Positions 29,716 through 40,295 of a DNA stretch of 64,000 nt are shown in pieces; position 1 is the stretch's first letter, and each line of letters opens with the position of its first letter. The translations under genes and the position numbers were made by a program. Where the stretch lies: positions 17,558,501 to 17,622,500 of the forward strand of contig LR990053.1 in assembly GCA_905147135.1 (NCBI GenBank), given 5' to 3'. Under the pieces are notes generated by a model. It saw only the letters and a list, made by a program, of their open reading frames with translations. It searched no databases and had not been told where the DNA came from. This DNA comes from Blastobasis lacticolella. Taxonomy: Eukaryota > Arthropoda > Insecta > Lepidoptera > Blastobasidae.

Positions 29716-30945
29716 GTTATAATATTTGTGTAGTAGTCATTAAAAACTTGTGCTATGAATTTTGGGTCACGAATGACGGAGCCATTTACTTTTATTTGCG
29801 ATATGGCTTCTTTTGGAAACTGTTGTTTATTATTATTAATTATTTGCCAAGAAGCTTTTGCTTTGTTCCTTGCCGTCTCAATATAATTGTTATTTTGGGA
29901 TTTTTGAGTTAATTTCATTATTCTATTTAATCTTACAGAGTATTTTTTAACTGTCTTTTTATCAGCTTTGTTTTTTGTTAATCTATATTTCCAAAGAAGT
30001 TCTCGTTTACGCCTAGTACATAACTTTATACCTTTCGATAACCAGTTTAATCGTTTTTTAACGGTATGTTTTACTCTAATGATAGGAAAAGATAAATTAT
30101 AAAGTAATTGAAAAATGTCGTAAAATTCATTAAATGACTCGTTTGCGTTTTTACTTTCATAGGTTGTACTAAAAGACAAATTTCCTAGGCAGTTAGCAAA
30201 CTTCATTAAATTTTCTTCACAGTAGTCTCGCCTTTCAGTGTACCAAGTAGATGTAACGCAATATTTTTTTACTGGACAGCTTATAAATTGAGCAGTGTGA
30301 TCTGAAACAGCGAATTCAAACACCTCACCTTTACTTCTTGGTATATTATAAATTATATTATCCAGACAAGTGCCACTTTCTAATCTTGTGGGTTCATTTA
30401 TAGAAAACTTGAGGTTGTATGAAGAAATCACTTGTTGGAATTCGGATGAACGGTTAGACTTTCCTAAAATATTAATATTAAAATCTCCACATAATAAAAT
30501 TTTATTATTATAAGCATATAATGTAAAAATGTCTTGTAGTTTATTAAAAAATATGTCAAATTGTTTAGATATGTCATTGTTTTTTGGTACTCTGTATAAG
30601 CATATCACTATTATGTTATGGTCAATGAGTTTGATTGCACAGCATTCCACTACATTTGGCACAGCGAATTTAGAGATAACATCAATAGATTTAAACTTTG
30701 TAGTGTTCCTAACCAATATGCATGCTCCACCGTTTCGACAGCCTCGTGAAAAACAGCTTGCCATAACAAAGTTTGGAAAGTTGAGAACGCTGCAGTCATC
30801 ATAGAGCATATTGTGTTCAGTTACACATAGCACATCTACACGTTTACCACTATCTTCCAGTTCGCTTAAGCTTTGTATTAGTAAATCTTTTTTATTAATA
30901 AGACCGTTAATGTTTTGATGTAATACATTTATGCTATTAAGGACG
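29694..30945 (-). pseudogene. CR1-like LINE ORF2, endonuclease part
   Basis: An apurinic-type endonuclease (endonuclease/exonuclease/phosphatase fold) used to nick the target. The frame reads NVLHQNINGLINKKDLLIQS, LCVTEHNM (catalytic Glu), ICLYRVP, LLCGDFNINIL (Asp and Asn) and FAVSDHTAQF (S-D-H), so all key residues are visible. It is open from upstream of 30945 to a stop at 29694, but the reverse transcriptase continues in another frame. No in-frame ATG precedes the domain; the frame overlaps the end of ORF1. Confidence 0.9.
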
Positions 30946-32496
30946 AAAAAAATTATTTTCGGTAGATAGTTCTAATTTAGTATTTTGTGCGGACGAATTG
31001 TTTAAAGTAACACCTGTGGGACTGGCCAAATCGTTAACAATGTTATTTGGTACAGGGACCGTTTGTGCACCACTATCAGTGAAAAGAGGCCGACATTCTG
31101 TTTGAGAGTATTTATCGTTAGATTTACAAACATATTGTGCCTTTTCCTTTACCAAGTTTTGCGCATGCGCCAATACATATTGATTATATCTAATCCGATA
31201 GTCGATACGTAAGATCTCTCTCAGGAGACATCTACAAACATAAGTTGCAAAAAAGCTGCGATTCGGTATTTGCCTATTATAATTCATGTCCAAAAATATA
31301 CACTTATTAAATTTACTACTTAATAATTTCAAATTATAATTTAATTTGTTTTCTTTGAGATATTTATTACTAGCAATTTCGCAAATAATTATGTTTGCTT
31401 TTTTAATACTTGTCAGCCATAAAAACAAACTAGACAGACATTCAAACGGATCGCTATCATTCGCTCCGCTCATTATTATTACATAATCGTCTTCATTTAA
31501 GTGTAGTAGCTCGTCCTTATAAGATTTTAACACATCCTCCATTTTTGCTCCGGATTTCCAAAAACTGTACACTTTAAAGTTGGCTCCTACTAACTTCTGT
31601 AAATAATTTTGTACATTCCTGCCCTGTTGGTCTGCCAGTATATATATATTATTTTTCTTTTTTGTTTGTGTGGTTTTGTGTACAATATTATTGTTTATAT
31701 TTAGACTATTATTCTGCCCTACACTAGCTTGACTTTGCTTGTTTCCTTCTGTTTCTCTCTTCTTTGCTAATTTAACACTTTCCTTTATATCGTGTGTGTC
31801 CACTGTGTCACCAGTTATTGATTTAAAATTTTCATGTTCCGCAAATGTTGAGTGAAAGCTTCGTTTTTCCTCAAAATGTAAGTTTTTTATTTGTTGCGTT
31901 AGCCTTTCATTGTCATTTTTTAGCGTTAAAATTTTTTGAACTAACTTTTTAATCTTTTGTCGTTGCTTCTTTAATCTTTTAGAGAATGTTTTAGACTTAT
32001 ATATCTTAAATGTTTCAATACCAGGTGTGCATTTTTCAGTCGTTTGTACAGCTTGGTCTTTTGGTCGTTGTTTATAAATAATATTTCTATACATTTTTGG
32101 CGTACTTGATATATGTTTCTCCATGCGTGATATTAGTGGCGAATTTGGTGAGTATTTTGGTGTGCCTATTGGTGTTAGCTTCTCGGAACATAATTTTTTC
32201 AAACAGTCTATAGCAAATTTCTGACTTGATACCTGTTTTTGTAATTCCGAATTTTCAATCAACAATTTATCCATATATTTATCCTGCACAATATTTTTGC
32301 TCTTTAATGTCCTTAATTCTTCATTCTGCTTTTCCAAATGTTCCATACTGAAAAATGATGTAGTATCCGGTAGGCTATCTTCTTTGTTTGTGAATGTTAT
32401 GTTACTGGCATTTGTAATGTTAATGTCGTCAAGGGACTTGACCAGTTTTTTCCTGATTGTAATCTTATTATGAGAGATATCCATTTTTGTAGTCAA
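30937..32496 (-). CDS. CR1-like LINE ORF1 protein, coiled coil plus SGNH-like domain
   Basis: 519 codons from ATG at 32496 to TAA at 30937, intact. Heptad-rich segments at residues 50-105 (MEHLEKQNEELRTL) and 165-215 (SKRLKKQRQKIKKL, LKNDNERLTQQIKN) predict coiled coils for multimerisation. Residues 283-420 look like a degenerate SGNH/GDSL hydrolase: NIYILADQQGRN (288-294) stands where block I (G-D-S) belongs and YVIIMSGANDSDPF (339-351) where block III (G-x-N-D) belongs. The nucleophile serine appears replaced, and no D-x-x-H block is seen. Known: some CR1-clade ORF1 proteins carry an esterase-type domain. Inference: RNA binding and particle assembly, probably without hydrolase activity. Confidence 0.85.
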   Translation of the reverse strand: MTTKMDISHNKITIRKKLVKSLDDINITNASNITFTNKEDSLPDTTSFFSMEHLEKQNEELRTLKSKNIVQDKYMDKLLIENSELQKQVSSQKFAIDCLKKLCSEKLTPIGTPKYSPNSPLISRMEKHISSTPKMYRNIIYKQRPKDQAVQTTEKCTPGIETFKIYKSKTFSKRLKKQRQKIKKLVQKILTLKNDNERLTQQIKNLHFEEKRSFHSTFAEHENFKSITGDTVDTHDIKESVKLAKKRETEGNKQSQASVGQNNSLNINNNIVHKTTQTKKKNNIYILADQQGRNVQNYLQKLVGANFKVYSFWKSGAKMEDVLKSYKDELLHLNEDDYVIIMSGANDSDPFECLSSLFLWLTSIKKANIIICEIASNKYLKENKLNYNLKLLSSKFNKCIFLDMNYNRQIPNRSFFATYVCRCLLREILRIDYRIRYNQYVLAHAQNLVKEKAQYVCKSNDKYSQTECRPLFTDSGAQTVPVPNNIVNDLASPTGVTLNNSSAQNTKLELSTENNFFRP

Positions 32497-33229
32497 TATT
32501 TCATAAATAAATTAATAATCAATGTCTTCAATGTCAAATAATTAATCAGGTATGTAAAAACAAGGTCAAAACAATAATAAAACCATGTCAAAACAATAAA
32601 AACAACGCCAAAACATTTCATCAAACTATCGGCGTGCACAGGAACGCAAAACTGCGATAACTGGTTACAACTCTGTGAATCTTCTTGTGTCAGTGCGACA
32701 GATGACAATGTGACAGTTGACAGAAGTGTTTGTAAACAGTCCGCGGTCAAGGCCGCAAAACACCTGTTTTTTGAGGGTGATAAGAACAATATTCTGGGTC
32801 GTTGCACTTTAAATTTTGACTGTTTTGCGCATGTGTGAGTGAGTTTCGGATTTTGGTGACTGTTTCTAGATTTTTGAACAAGTTTATAGTGATAAGTAAC
32901 AACATATACACATGGTTTCTTACTCCACTCCTTCCTTTAAGGTTAGTTCTGCAGTTTCTGCACCACTAAACTTATTTCTGGTCAAAATTTTACCACTTTT
33001 TGTTTATTTTAGTACAAACAAACGACAGGCAGTGTATACTTATCAGTGCACACACGCACACCCCAGTAGAAATATGCCACTGTATGATCTGTTTAAACTA
33101 ACTTGTCTTATTTGGTGAACAAACAATGCCCATAATCACGACTTGCCGTATCAATCACGCTACGTTTATTGTGTATAGATGTCGAGAATTATTGAAAAAA
33201 CACATAGAATGTGAATTTCAACGAATACT

Positions 33230-33345
33230 TTCCTCTTTCTTACTTTCTTCTTTCTTTATTCTTTATTGTACACAAACATGACATAATTATACAGTACAGT
33301 AACAGAGATGTACAAAGGCGAGCTTAACTCATTAATTATCCGTTT
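33230..33345 (-). repeat. LINE 3' tail with CTTTCTT run
   Basis: CTTTCTTCTTTCTTTATTC followed by TTTATTGTACACAAACATG on the + strand is the reverse complement of a common lepidopteran LINE 3' end. The body beyond about 33345 is not recognisable. Confidence 0.5.
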
Positions 33346-33423
33346 AAATACATAATTTCCTTAACCAAATAAGACAAGTCAGATTGGACAAGTTATAGCG
33401 ATTTAGAAGATCTACGAAACTAC

Positions 33424-33464
33424 CTCAGATCACATTAAACAAGGTTTGTTTGATGTGATCTGAG
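33424..33464. mobile_element. 41-bp hairpin flanked by 8-bp direct repeats
   Basis: CTCAGATCACATTAAACAA and its near-perfect inverse flank a 3-base loop. GAAACTAC occurs immediately on both sides (33416-33423 and 33465-33472). The layout is that of a minimal TIR element with an 8-bp target duplication. Confidence 0.55.
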
Positions 33465-33472
33465 GAAACTAC

Positions 33473-33894
33473 TCTACTCTACTGTAGGTCTACTCGTGAC
33501 CATGACGCATGCAACTGCGTTAATAATGGTGAGTGGCTACAGTAGGAGGTGAAACAATACGAAGACTTGAACTGATATTAGATTTTAATTAAACTTCTAC
33601 TTCTAGTTAGATAGGTGGATTGTATCGTATACCGTAAGGTGGAACATGGAGATCTATAAAATACATGAAAACAACTTTGTAACCCATGTTGACAATTAAA
33701 TAAATGAATTGAATTAAACTTAATTTTTCTTATGTAAATCATAAAATATAGTAATTAATTTTTAATACGTCCGATGTTAGGATTGCAGTACCGAAAAGTG
33801 CATGGAAATTATACATAAATTAAAACTAAATGGTACTCAGCGAGCACATAATGCCGCCTCAGCGCCTTCGAGGCGGATTCAATTTTCATAGACG
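33473..33894. other. No gene seen
   Basis: AT-rich sequence without a supported frame. Confidence 0.35.
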
Positions 33895-34110
33895 GGCCGA
33901 TGTCATGGTTTTTTAATACCACTAAGGTGGCAAAGAAGCTTGCGGCCTGATTGATGGTAAGCAGTCACCGCAGCCTATGGACGTTTATAATACCAGGGGC
34001 ATCACCCACGCGTTGCCGACCCCGTAAAAAACATTTATACCCCTTTCTTGAAGAACTCCATGTTGTACTCTCCAGGGAAAACCTCTCCAGGTAGTTCATT
34101 CCTTAGTGTG
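33895..34110 (-). pseudogene. Decayed Jockey-like LINE 3' end
   Basis: The + strand shows GCCTGATTGATGGTAAGCAG after a T-run, then ACCCACGCGTTGCCGAC and GTAGTTCATTCCTTAGTG. These correspond to the tail and C-terminal coding region of the LINE at 54485-56262, but heavily mutated. Confidence 0.5.
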
Positions 34111-34321
34111 CGTGGGAGAAAGTTGGGAGGCTGAATCCATAACTCGCTGAAATATCGAGGTAAAAACAATGCTAACCGTTGTAACAAACCCGATAATAGG
34201 TGTAGTGAAAGTGTAGTGAATAACCACGAAAGTCTTAAACCTAGACCTACAAAACGTTATACGTCTGCCTATATACAACGACGAAAAAACGAAGCCGCAC
34301 GTATATAGCTTAGTTTAACAT

Positions 34322-36193
34322 TCTTGAACGCACACTCATGAAGTGCGCCGCGCGGCGTACTGCACGATGTGGCAAAACTTGTTACACGCCGAGCAATTTG
34401 TATGCAAGTACATTGACATGTGTCGAAATGTACCACTGTGCAGCGCGCCGCGCGGCGCACTGCATGATGGGGCAACACCCGCAATTCAAGCCCGAAATGT
34501 CAGTTCTGTATGAATTTTGTCCACGTTTTTCAATTTAGCCCCATCGTGCAGCGTGCGGCGCGATGTCAGCAGATGTCAACATGAAACGTCACATTTTACT
34601 GTTTCTTTTTACAAACAGTTCGAATTTTTCCTTCTTATGTGACACAGTTCACACACATATATCTGTCTACTTTATTTAGTACAGATACAACGCGTGTGAA
34701 TGAAATAGGAAACCGATCTTGTCAAAGAAAGTTTGACCGCTGATGCGTAAGCCCCTCCCCTTTTTCTGATTCTTTAACATTAACGTAGTTGTTTCGCTTT
34801 CGTGATCCTGTCGTCACTCTCTTCTCAGTTCATCCCGAATTATAAATAAGGCATGTTTGGTTCTAGAGCACTAGTTTCTAAAAAGAAATGCTGGTACTCG
34901 TTGAGATCTACATTCTGGATGGCAGCTGTCAAACTTAATACTGTAATAACTCTGAAACTATCGCTCCTAGAACACTAGTTCCTGAAGAGAAATGATAGTG
35001 CTCGTCGAGGTCTACATTTCGGTTGACAGCTGTCAATCTTAAAACAGTACTCTGAAACTATTGGTATTAAAACGCTTGTTCCAGAACAGCAAATACTTAT
35101 AGATATCGACGGGCACTATCATTTCTTTTTAGGATCTCGTTTTATGGTTTCCGAGTTATTTAAGTTTTATACACTCTCTTCATACTTACTACTGATGTTA
35201 TACTTTGTAGTTATAATTTAGAATGAGCCACCATGGTATACACTCAGTTTAAGTAAACATTCGTAAAGGACAGAAATAACTACGTTTTAAAACATTTTGT
35301 CGTAATATTGTGCCAAAATCATGTCTTCAACCAGTTGAGGACAAATTTAAGCAGTGCGGTATATCCCACAACAGAATCAATCAACGTGAATAAAAATTCC
35401 CAACATGACCAAATCAATCTTCTGAATCGAAAAATTTTGAAGTTTTTATGTTCTCATATTCTCAAGATAATTTAATTGAATGTATTATCATAGAGCCCGT
35501 AACCATCGTACAATCAATACGCTTTTAACAAAAATCGGCCAAGTGGTTTTTGAGCTAGAATTAACATCCATACAAACATTCATATCCACTACATACACAC
35601 AAACCCCTTTCTCCCGCAAGAGTAGGTAGAGACGACATTGTTCCACTTGCTATGGTCCTGACAAATCTGTCGATTCTTCCACGTTTATCAACTTTACATA
35701 CATAGATTGTTAACTTCATTAGCCCTTAGCTCCATCGTAGTCGGGTAAAAAGTATCAGTTATAGTATTCGCGGAAGTTGCATGGTTCAATTTCTTTAGAT
35801 ATTACAGATGTTATACTTTTTAGTTAAAATTTGGAATGACTTACCACGGTCTACAGATGGTGAATATATGGTCACCTGTCAGAAGTAAACATCCAAGGAA
35901 AAAATCCGTTCGTACTGCAGATGGTTAATATGCAAAGATGTAGACGACCCTGACGTAAATATTGGGTGCACCCTATATGGAATACCGGTAAAAAAAATAG
36001 ACTTACCAGTTGATGGTAAACCTGGAAATGTATCCGGACAGTTTTCAGCAGGTTTTCCGGATGTAACCATTATGTTATAATCAAATATTTACCCGAGCCA
36101 GATCAAGGTTACAAAAACGGCACACAAATTGTAATGTCAAGGTAGCATTGACAATAATATAAATTAAATAATCATCATGGCGTCATTATGACG
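34322..36193 (+). repeat. Repeat A, copy 3, left part
   Basis: Same order as copy 1: the CpG-rich palindromic zone (34335-34560), an AT-rich middle, and the AATAATCATCATGGCGTCAT block, where a LINE is inserted. It contains the ~420 bp missing from copy 1 (34740-35165). The frame corresponding to the 78-codon ORF of copies 1 and 2 stops after a few codons here. The right part resumes at 38646. Confidence 0.85.
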
Positions 36194-38645
36194 CCATGAT
36201 GATTACCATGACTTAGTTTTCCTGTCTTTTAAAATTCGGACTCCCAAACGTAAACCTCGGTTTTCCTGTTTACGTAGTTTTGGGCGTATCGATTTGGAGG
36301 CATTGAGGCGCGATGCGGCAAATATCGATTGGAAATCTGTCCTTGTTGCTGACCACATTGATGTGAAGGTACAGGAGCTTGAATCACGAATCATTAAACT
36401 CTACGATACACATGCTCCACTTAAAAGAGTCCGTTTAAAACAAACACCTGCACCGTGGATTACCGAGGACATCAAGGCTGTGATGATTAGGCGGGATTGT
36501 GCCAAGCGACGTTTCGGTAAGTATCCTTCGGACCAAAACCATGAAAGGTACAAGAATCTCCGAAACTATTGCAGTCGTCTGTGTAGAGATGCTAGGAGAC
36601 GCCACATCCACAACTCTGTCAATGGCTCAGCTCCTGCAAAAGTTTGGTCTTTCCTTAGGTCATTAGGTGTGGGGAAATCCACAGTAACCTGTGAGGGCTC
36701 TATTGATTGAAATCAACTAAATACCCACTTCTCTTCACCACCTGTCATTCTGGACTCTAACATTAAAGCTCAAACCATAGCCCAGATCAATAGTTACCCA
36801 CTCCCTCTTTGTACCTCATTCTGTTTCACGCCTGTTTCGGAGGAGGATGTTAAGAAGCACATTCTTGCTATCTCTTCTACTGCTGTGGGTAATGATAACC
36901 TTTGTCCACGCATGATTTCCTTCCTCCTTCCTGAACTCCTACCTGTTCTCACACATATTTATAACCATTCGTTGGTAACGAGTTCTTTCCCGTCAGCTTG
37001 GAAACTTGCTAACACATCCAAACCCGTTTCCTTTTCTGATTTTCGTCCCATATCACTATTACCATTCCTCTCAAAGATCCTAGAGCACATTATCCACAGT
37101 CAGCTCACGCAGTACCTGTCATCAAACTGTCTACTTTCTCCTTTCCAATCTGGCTTCCGACCAGGGCACAGTACCGTAACAGCACTGCTAAAAGTCATTG
37201 ATGATATCCGCTTTGCGATGGAAAATAAGTCTCTTACCATTCTAACATTGCTTGACTTTAGCAGTGCCTTCAATTCTGTAGACTTTGATGTTCTTCTTGC
37301 TATTCTTCGCTCTCTTAACATATCTCCTTCTGTGGTAGCATGGTTCGCTTCGTACCTTCGCGGTCGCCTGCAGCGGGTCCGCTCTGATGAGGTCTTCTCG
37401 GATTGGTGTGATCTCGTTGCGGGTGTGCCGCAGGGTGGCGTTCTTTCACCTCTCCTATTTTCAATTTTTATTAACACGGTTACCTCAGTCATTTCTTCCA
37501 ATTTTCATCTCTATGCAGACGACTTGCAGGTTTACCACCACTTTAAAATTACAGACATTGAAGATGCTTTTGCCTGCATTAATAATGATTTGCAGCGTAT
37601 ATCTGCCTGGGCTGAATCGTTTGGCTTGCTTGTTAACCCCAAAAAGTCTCAGGCTCTTCTCATCGGAAGCCCGTATATGTGTAGGCAGCTTGGTAATGTC
37701 ACTGGTGTCCCGCAAATTACATACGATGGAATTCCAATCCCACTGAGCAAATCTGCAAAGAATCTTGGCCTCGTATTTGATTCAAATTTGTCATGGGTAT
37801 CTCACGTCAATGAGGTCAGCAAGAGAATACATTACTCGTTTCACTCTCTCAAATGCCTCCAAAGTTTCTTACCTTTCAAAACTAAAATCTCTCTGGTCCA
37901 AACTCTTCTTCTTCCTCTTCTTGATTACGCTGACTCCTGCTACTTGGATGTCACTGAGGAGATATTGAACAAAAGGAGCGCCTTCAAAATTTATGTATCC
38001 GATTTATTTATGGATTGCGCAAATATTACCATATTTCAAGTTACCGTAAACAGCTCAAATGGCTCCCAATCCGCCTACGCAGGAATGCTCATATCCTATC
38101 CACCCTTTATAAAGTCCTGTATATCTCTCCCGCTCCCTCATACCTCTGTGAACGATTTCACTTTGGCCGTCCACAAGATAAGCCTTGTCGTTCTAGCGTA
38201 AGATCGTTGCTAACAATTCCTGCTCACCATTCCGACTTCCTTTCCTATTCCTTCACTGTTCATGCAGCAAGACTGTGGAATTCTCTTCCGCACGAAGTGC
38301 GTGACAGCCAATCTATCCATATATTTCAAAAGCGTGTAAAGAATCACTATCTATCTCAGTGTGCCTAGACGTATTACAATGCCTTAATACATATTATGTA
38401 TTAATATAGTATATGTTTATTTTATTCATATATACCTATTAGTATGTATAGAATATTATGTATGTATTTATTTATAGTATATAATTATTGTGCACGTCGT
38501 ATCTGCGTATATTTATCATATCTCTCTTTTTGTAGGCCTGCTGGAAGAGATTTCTTTTTAGAGATAAGTAGTGCCTGTTGTCTAATATCTAATTTGTACT
38601 ATATCTTTAATTTTCTTGTGTACAATAAATTGTTAAATAAATAAA
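36194..38645 (+). mobile_element. 5'-truncated LINE inserted in repeat A copy 3
   Basis: Bounded by TATGACG on both sides (36187-36193 and 38646-38652), a 7-bp target duplication confirmed by the uninterrupted repeat A copy 1 at about 20590. It contains the end of an endonuclease and a reverse transcriptase, and ends in AAATAAATAAATA. The 5' junction holds a 16-bp inverted copy of the target flank (36170-36185 against 36189-36204). Confidence 0.9.
36201..38368 (+). pseudogene. Non-LTR reverse transcriptase of the 36-kb LINE
   Basis: The frame starts at the endonuclease end (DYHDLVFLSFKIRTP, a relic of the S-D-H motif). It continues through WITEDIKAVMIRRDCAKRRF to an in-frame TGA at 36708. 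It then runs through DFRPISLLPFLSKILEHIIH, GFRPGHSTVTALL, LTLLDFSSAFNSVDFDVLL (motif A), AGVPQGGVLSPLLFSIFIN (motif B) and FHLYADDLQVYHHF (motif C). A 1-nt shift near 37970 moves the C terminus to another frame (KYYHISSYRKQLKWLPIRLR ... TVHAARLWNSLPHEVRD), which stops at 38366-38368. With one nonsense codon, one frameshift and no 5' half it is dead, but all catalytic aspartates survive. Confidence 0.9.
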
Positions 38646-39061
38646 TATGACGATGTTGACTTCAATATAATGTTTTATGAGCTTGTTGAAAAACATCCTT
38701 CACCATACGATTATAATCGATCATATTACTCTAAATGGAACGTGAGAGACAAGATGCGGATAATGACAGTAAGGGAATTAAACGGCAAATTACGTGGGGA
38801 CAAAAATGTCTGACCATGCCAGCCCGCTAGGCACGGGAAGGAGAGATCAACCCACGAAGCGATGGCTAGACGTCGATAAGAACGACATGCGCGCCAACAA
38901 ACTCGCCACCAAGGATACCGAAGACCGAGCGAAGTGGACCAAGAGGAGTAGGAAGGCGGACTCCTGGCAACCAAAATTTAACACCAAGACGATGATAATG
39001 ATGATCTTTGCGTCAAATCCTGTTTGTGCTCTCGCACGTGACCCGGGGTCCGCTTTGACCA
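38646..39061 (+). repeat. Repeat A, copy 3, right part
   Basis: Continues repeat A after the LINE: ATGTTGACTTCAATATAATG, the RTE-like C-terminal relic, and a GACCCGGGGTCCGCTTTGAC end. A CpG-rich block at 39240-39285 (GCGCACCGCGCAGTGCACTG, then CACTGCATGAGTG) resembles the inverse of the repeat's left start, so the true right terminus may be near 39285. Confidence 0.75.
38740..39005 (+). pseudogene. RTE-like LINE C terminus within repeat A copy 3
   Basis: One frame reads PTKRWLDVDKNDMRANKLAT, followed by KDTEDRAKWTKRSRKADSWQ. This is the conserved end of RTE-clade polyproteins and ends in GATGATAATGATGAT. Its presence in both repeat A copies means the RTE scrap is an integral part of the repeat. 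Confidence 0.7.
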
Positions 39062-39326
39062 TACATAAGGTCGACATAAGGTCAATAATCGTGCGAGTCG
39101 TTTAAAATAACGCGCATAAAAGCGTCGAAAAAGCTCTCGTGCAAACGTTGCCTAACTCACAATCTTTCGTAAATCTCTCGTACGAACGTTGCCTAACTTG
39201 AAAAACCAGAATAACACCACCATTTTCTTTGTTGTCACCGTGACGTGACGGCGCACCGCGCAGTGCACTGCACTGCATGAGTGGAGCTCGGGCCTTTTCT
39301 CTCTCATATTTAACATAAGAGTCTAA

Positions 39327-39499
39327 GGGCCGATTTTTCAATCCTCGAATAAAACATATCAGTCGCATAAGTTGTTATGCGACTAAAATAAAATTGTATC
39401 ATTACTTCATAATTGTAAAGGATTATTGTTTGTTTTAATTTGGCAGTATATTACTTTATCGGGCAAATAAACTTTATCTGCGGATTGAAAAATGGGCCC
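39327..39499. mobile_element. PIF/Harbinger-like MITE, 173 bp
   Basis: GGGCCGATTTTTCAATCC is inverted at the right end (GGATTGAAAAATGGGCCC) with one mismatch. The target duplication TAA (39324-39326 and 39500-39502) fits the T-W-A triplet of PIF/Harbinger. Internal GTCGCATAAG/GTTATGCGAC inverted blocks are also present. Non-coding. Confidence 0.85.
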
Positions 39500-39502
39500 T
39501 AA

Positions 39503-40185
39503 ATCTGATAACGAAGACCTTTTATTGCTTGCCTTTGCAAATATAAATTTGTATAGCATGTATACAAATTTATACAACTTTTTTTAAATCGTACATAATA
39601 GGATATTATCCCACGCTTTCTAAAATATATTTTCTCATTAGGTATATTTATTTTATTAATTTCTCTTTGATCATCGTGGAATTAAAATCACAAGTTACAA
39701 ATCCTATCCTAAATACGTCTGGACCTCGAGTCCGCTAATTTACATAGTTCGGTCGAATTGTAATTGGATCGCGATACCAGCTCAATGACAGTTTGACAGG
39801 CTTTTCGTATTGTGCTAAGTACTTGAACGAATTCATGTCTGGCGCCCAACCCGGGCCCTTAGCGTTTTATTAATACATTTTTTCAGCTTAAAACTTCTGC
39901 TGCTTGATTTTTCTCATTTGTTATATAGGTATATGGAGAAAAACCAAGCAGACGTTTTCACTGCATGTATTTTTAAATTCTCAACAAAATTTATTGCTAG
40001 AATTTAGCAAAATTTCTGGTAATTTCCAAGGGCTGCCAAAACGGCCCTTGACCTCCGGCGCGTCTGCTTCAAGTATTTCCTCGCCCCTCATGTAAGCCCA
40101 AACACAGTCAAAAAAGTTTTGACATATTTCCGTATAAGTCACAACTTAATTATCTTCAATCTCTGGACCTTGAATCTTTTGAATA
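39503..40185. other. No gene seen
   Basis: AT-rich sequence. The frame at 39904-40095 is unsupported. Confidence 0.35.
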
Positions 40186-40189
40186 GTAT

Positions 40190-40295
40190 TGTGTTTCTGC
40201 CGGTGAGTAAGGTCTCCAGTGCTCCATGGGTTGGGGATTTGGGAAACCGTGTCTTTGGCAGTGGAGGGTGTAACGGTCCTTATGTGCCATAAGTA
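40190..40295 (+). repeat. SINE/LINE-tail related repeat fragment
   Basis: GTGAGTAAGGTCTCCAGTGC, CATGGGTTGGGGATTTGGGA and TTTGGCAGTGGAGGGTGTAA are the inverse of the 5' half of the element at 10700-10935. The shared LINE tail is not present here. Confidence 0.5.

Larger units (their letters stand above)
27137..32810 (-). mobile_element. CR1-like LINE, nearly full length
   Basis: A two-ORF non-LTR retrotransposon on the - strand. In element order: 5' region (to about 32810, boundary uncertain), ORF1 (32496-30937), ORF2 endonuclease and reverse transcriptase (about 30945-27615), a 3' UTR and a tetranucleotide tail (GAATGAAT on the + strand, 27137-27180), the kind of microsatellite end CR1/L2 elements carry. 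The lesions seen are one frameshift near 29715 and a MITE at 28392-28869. Short upstream frames (32493-32807) look like 5' UTR. Few lesions and an intact ORF1 suggest a fairly recent insertion. Confidence 0.85.

Noticed and set aside
37100..37715. Several - and + strand frames inside the 36-kb LINE
   Set aside because: Shadows of the reverse transcriptase frame, which has all catalytic motifs.
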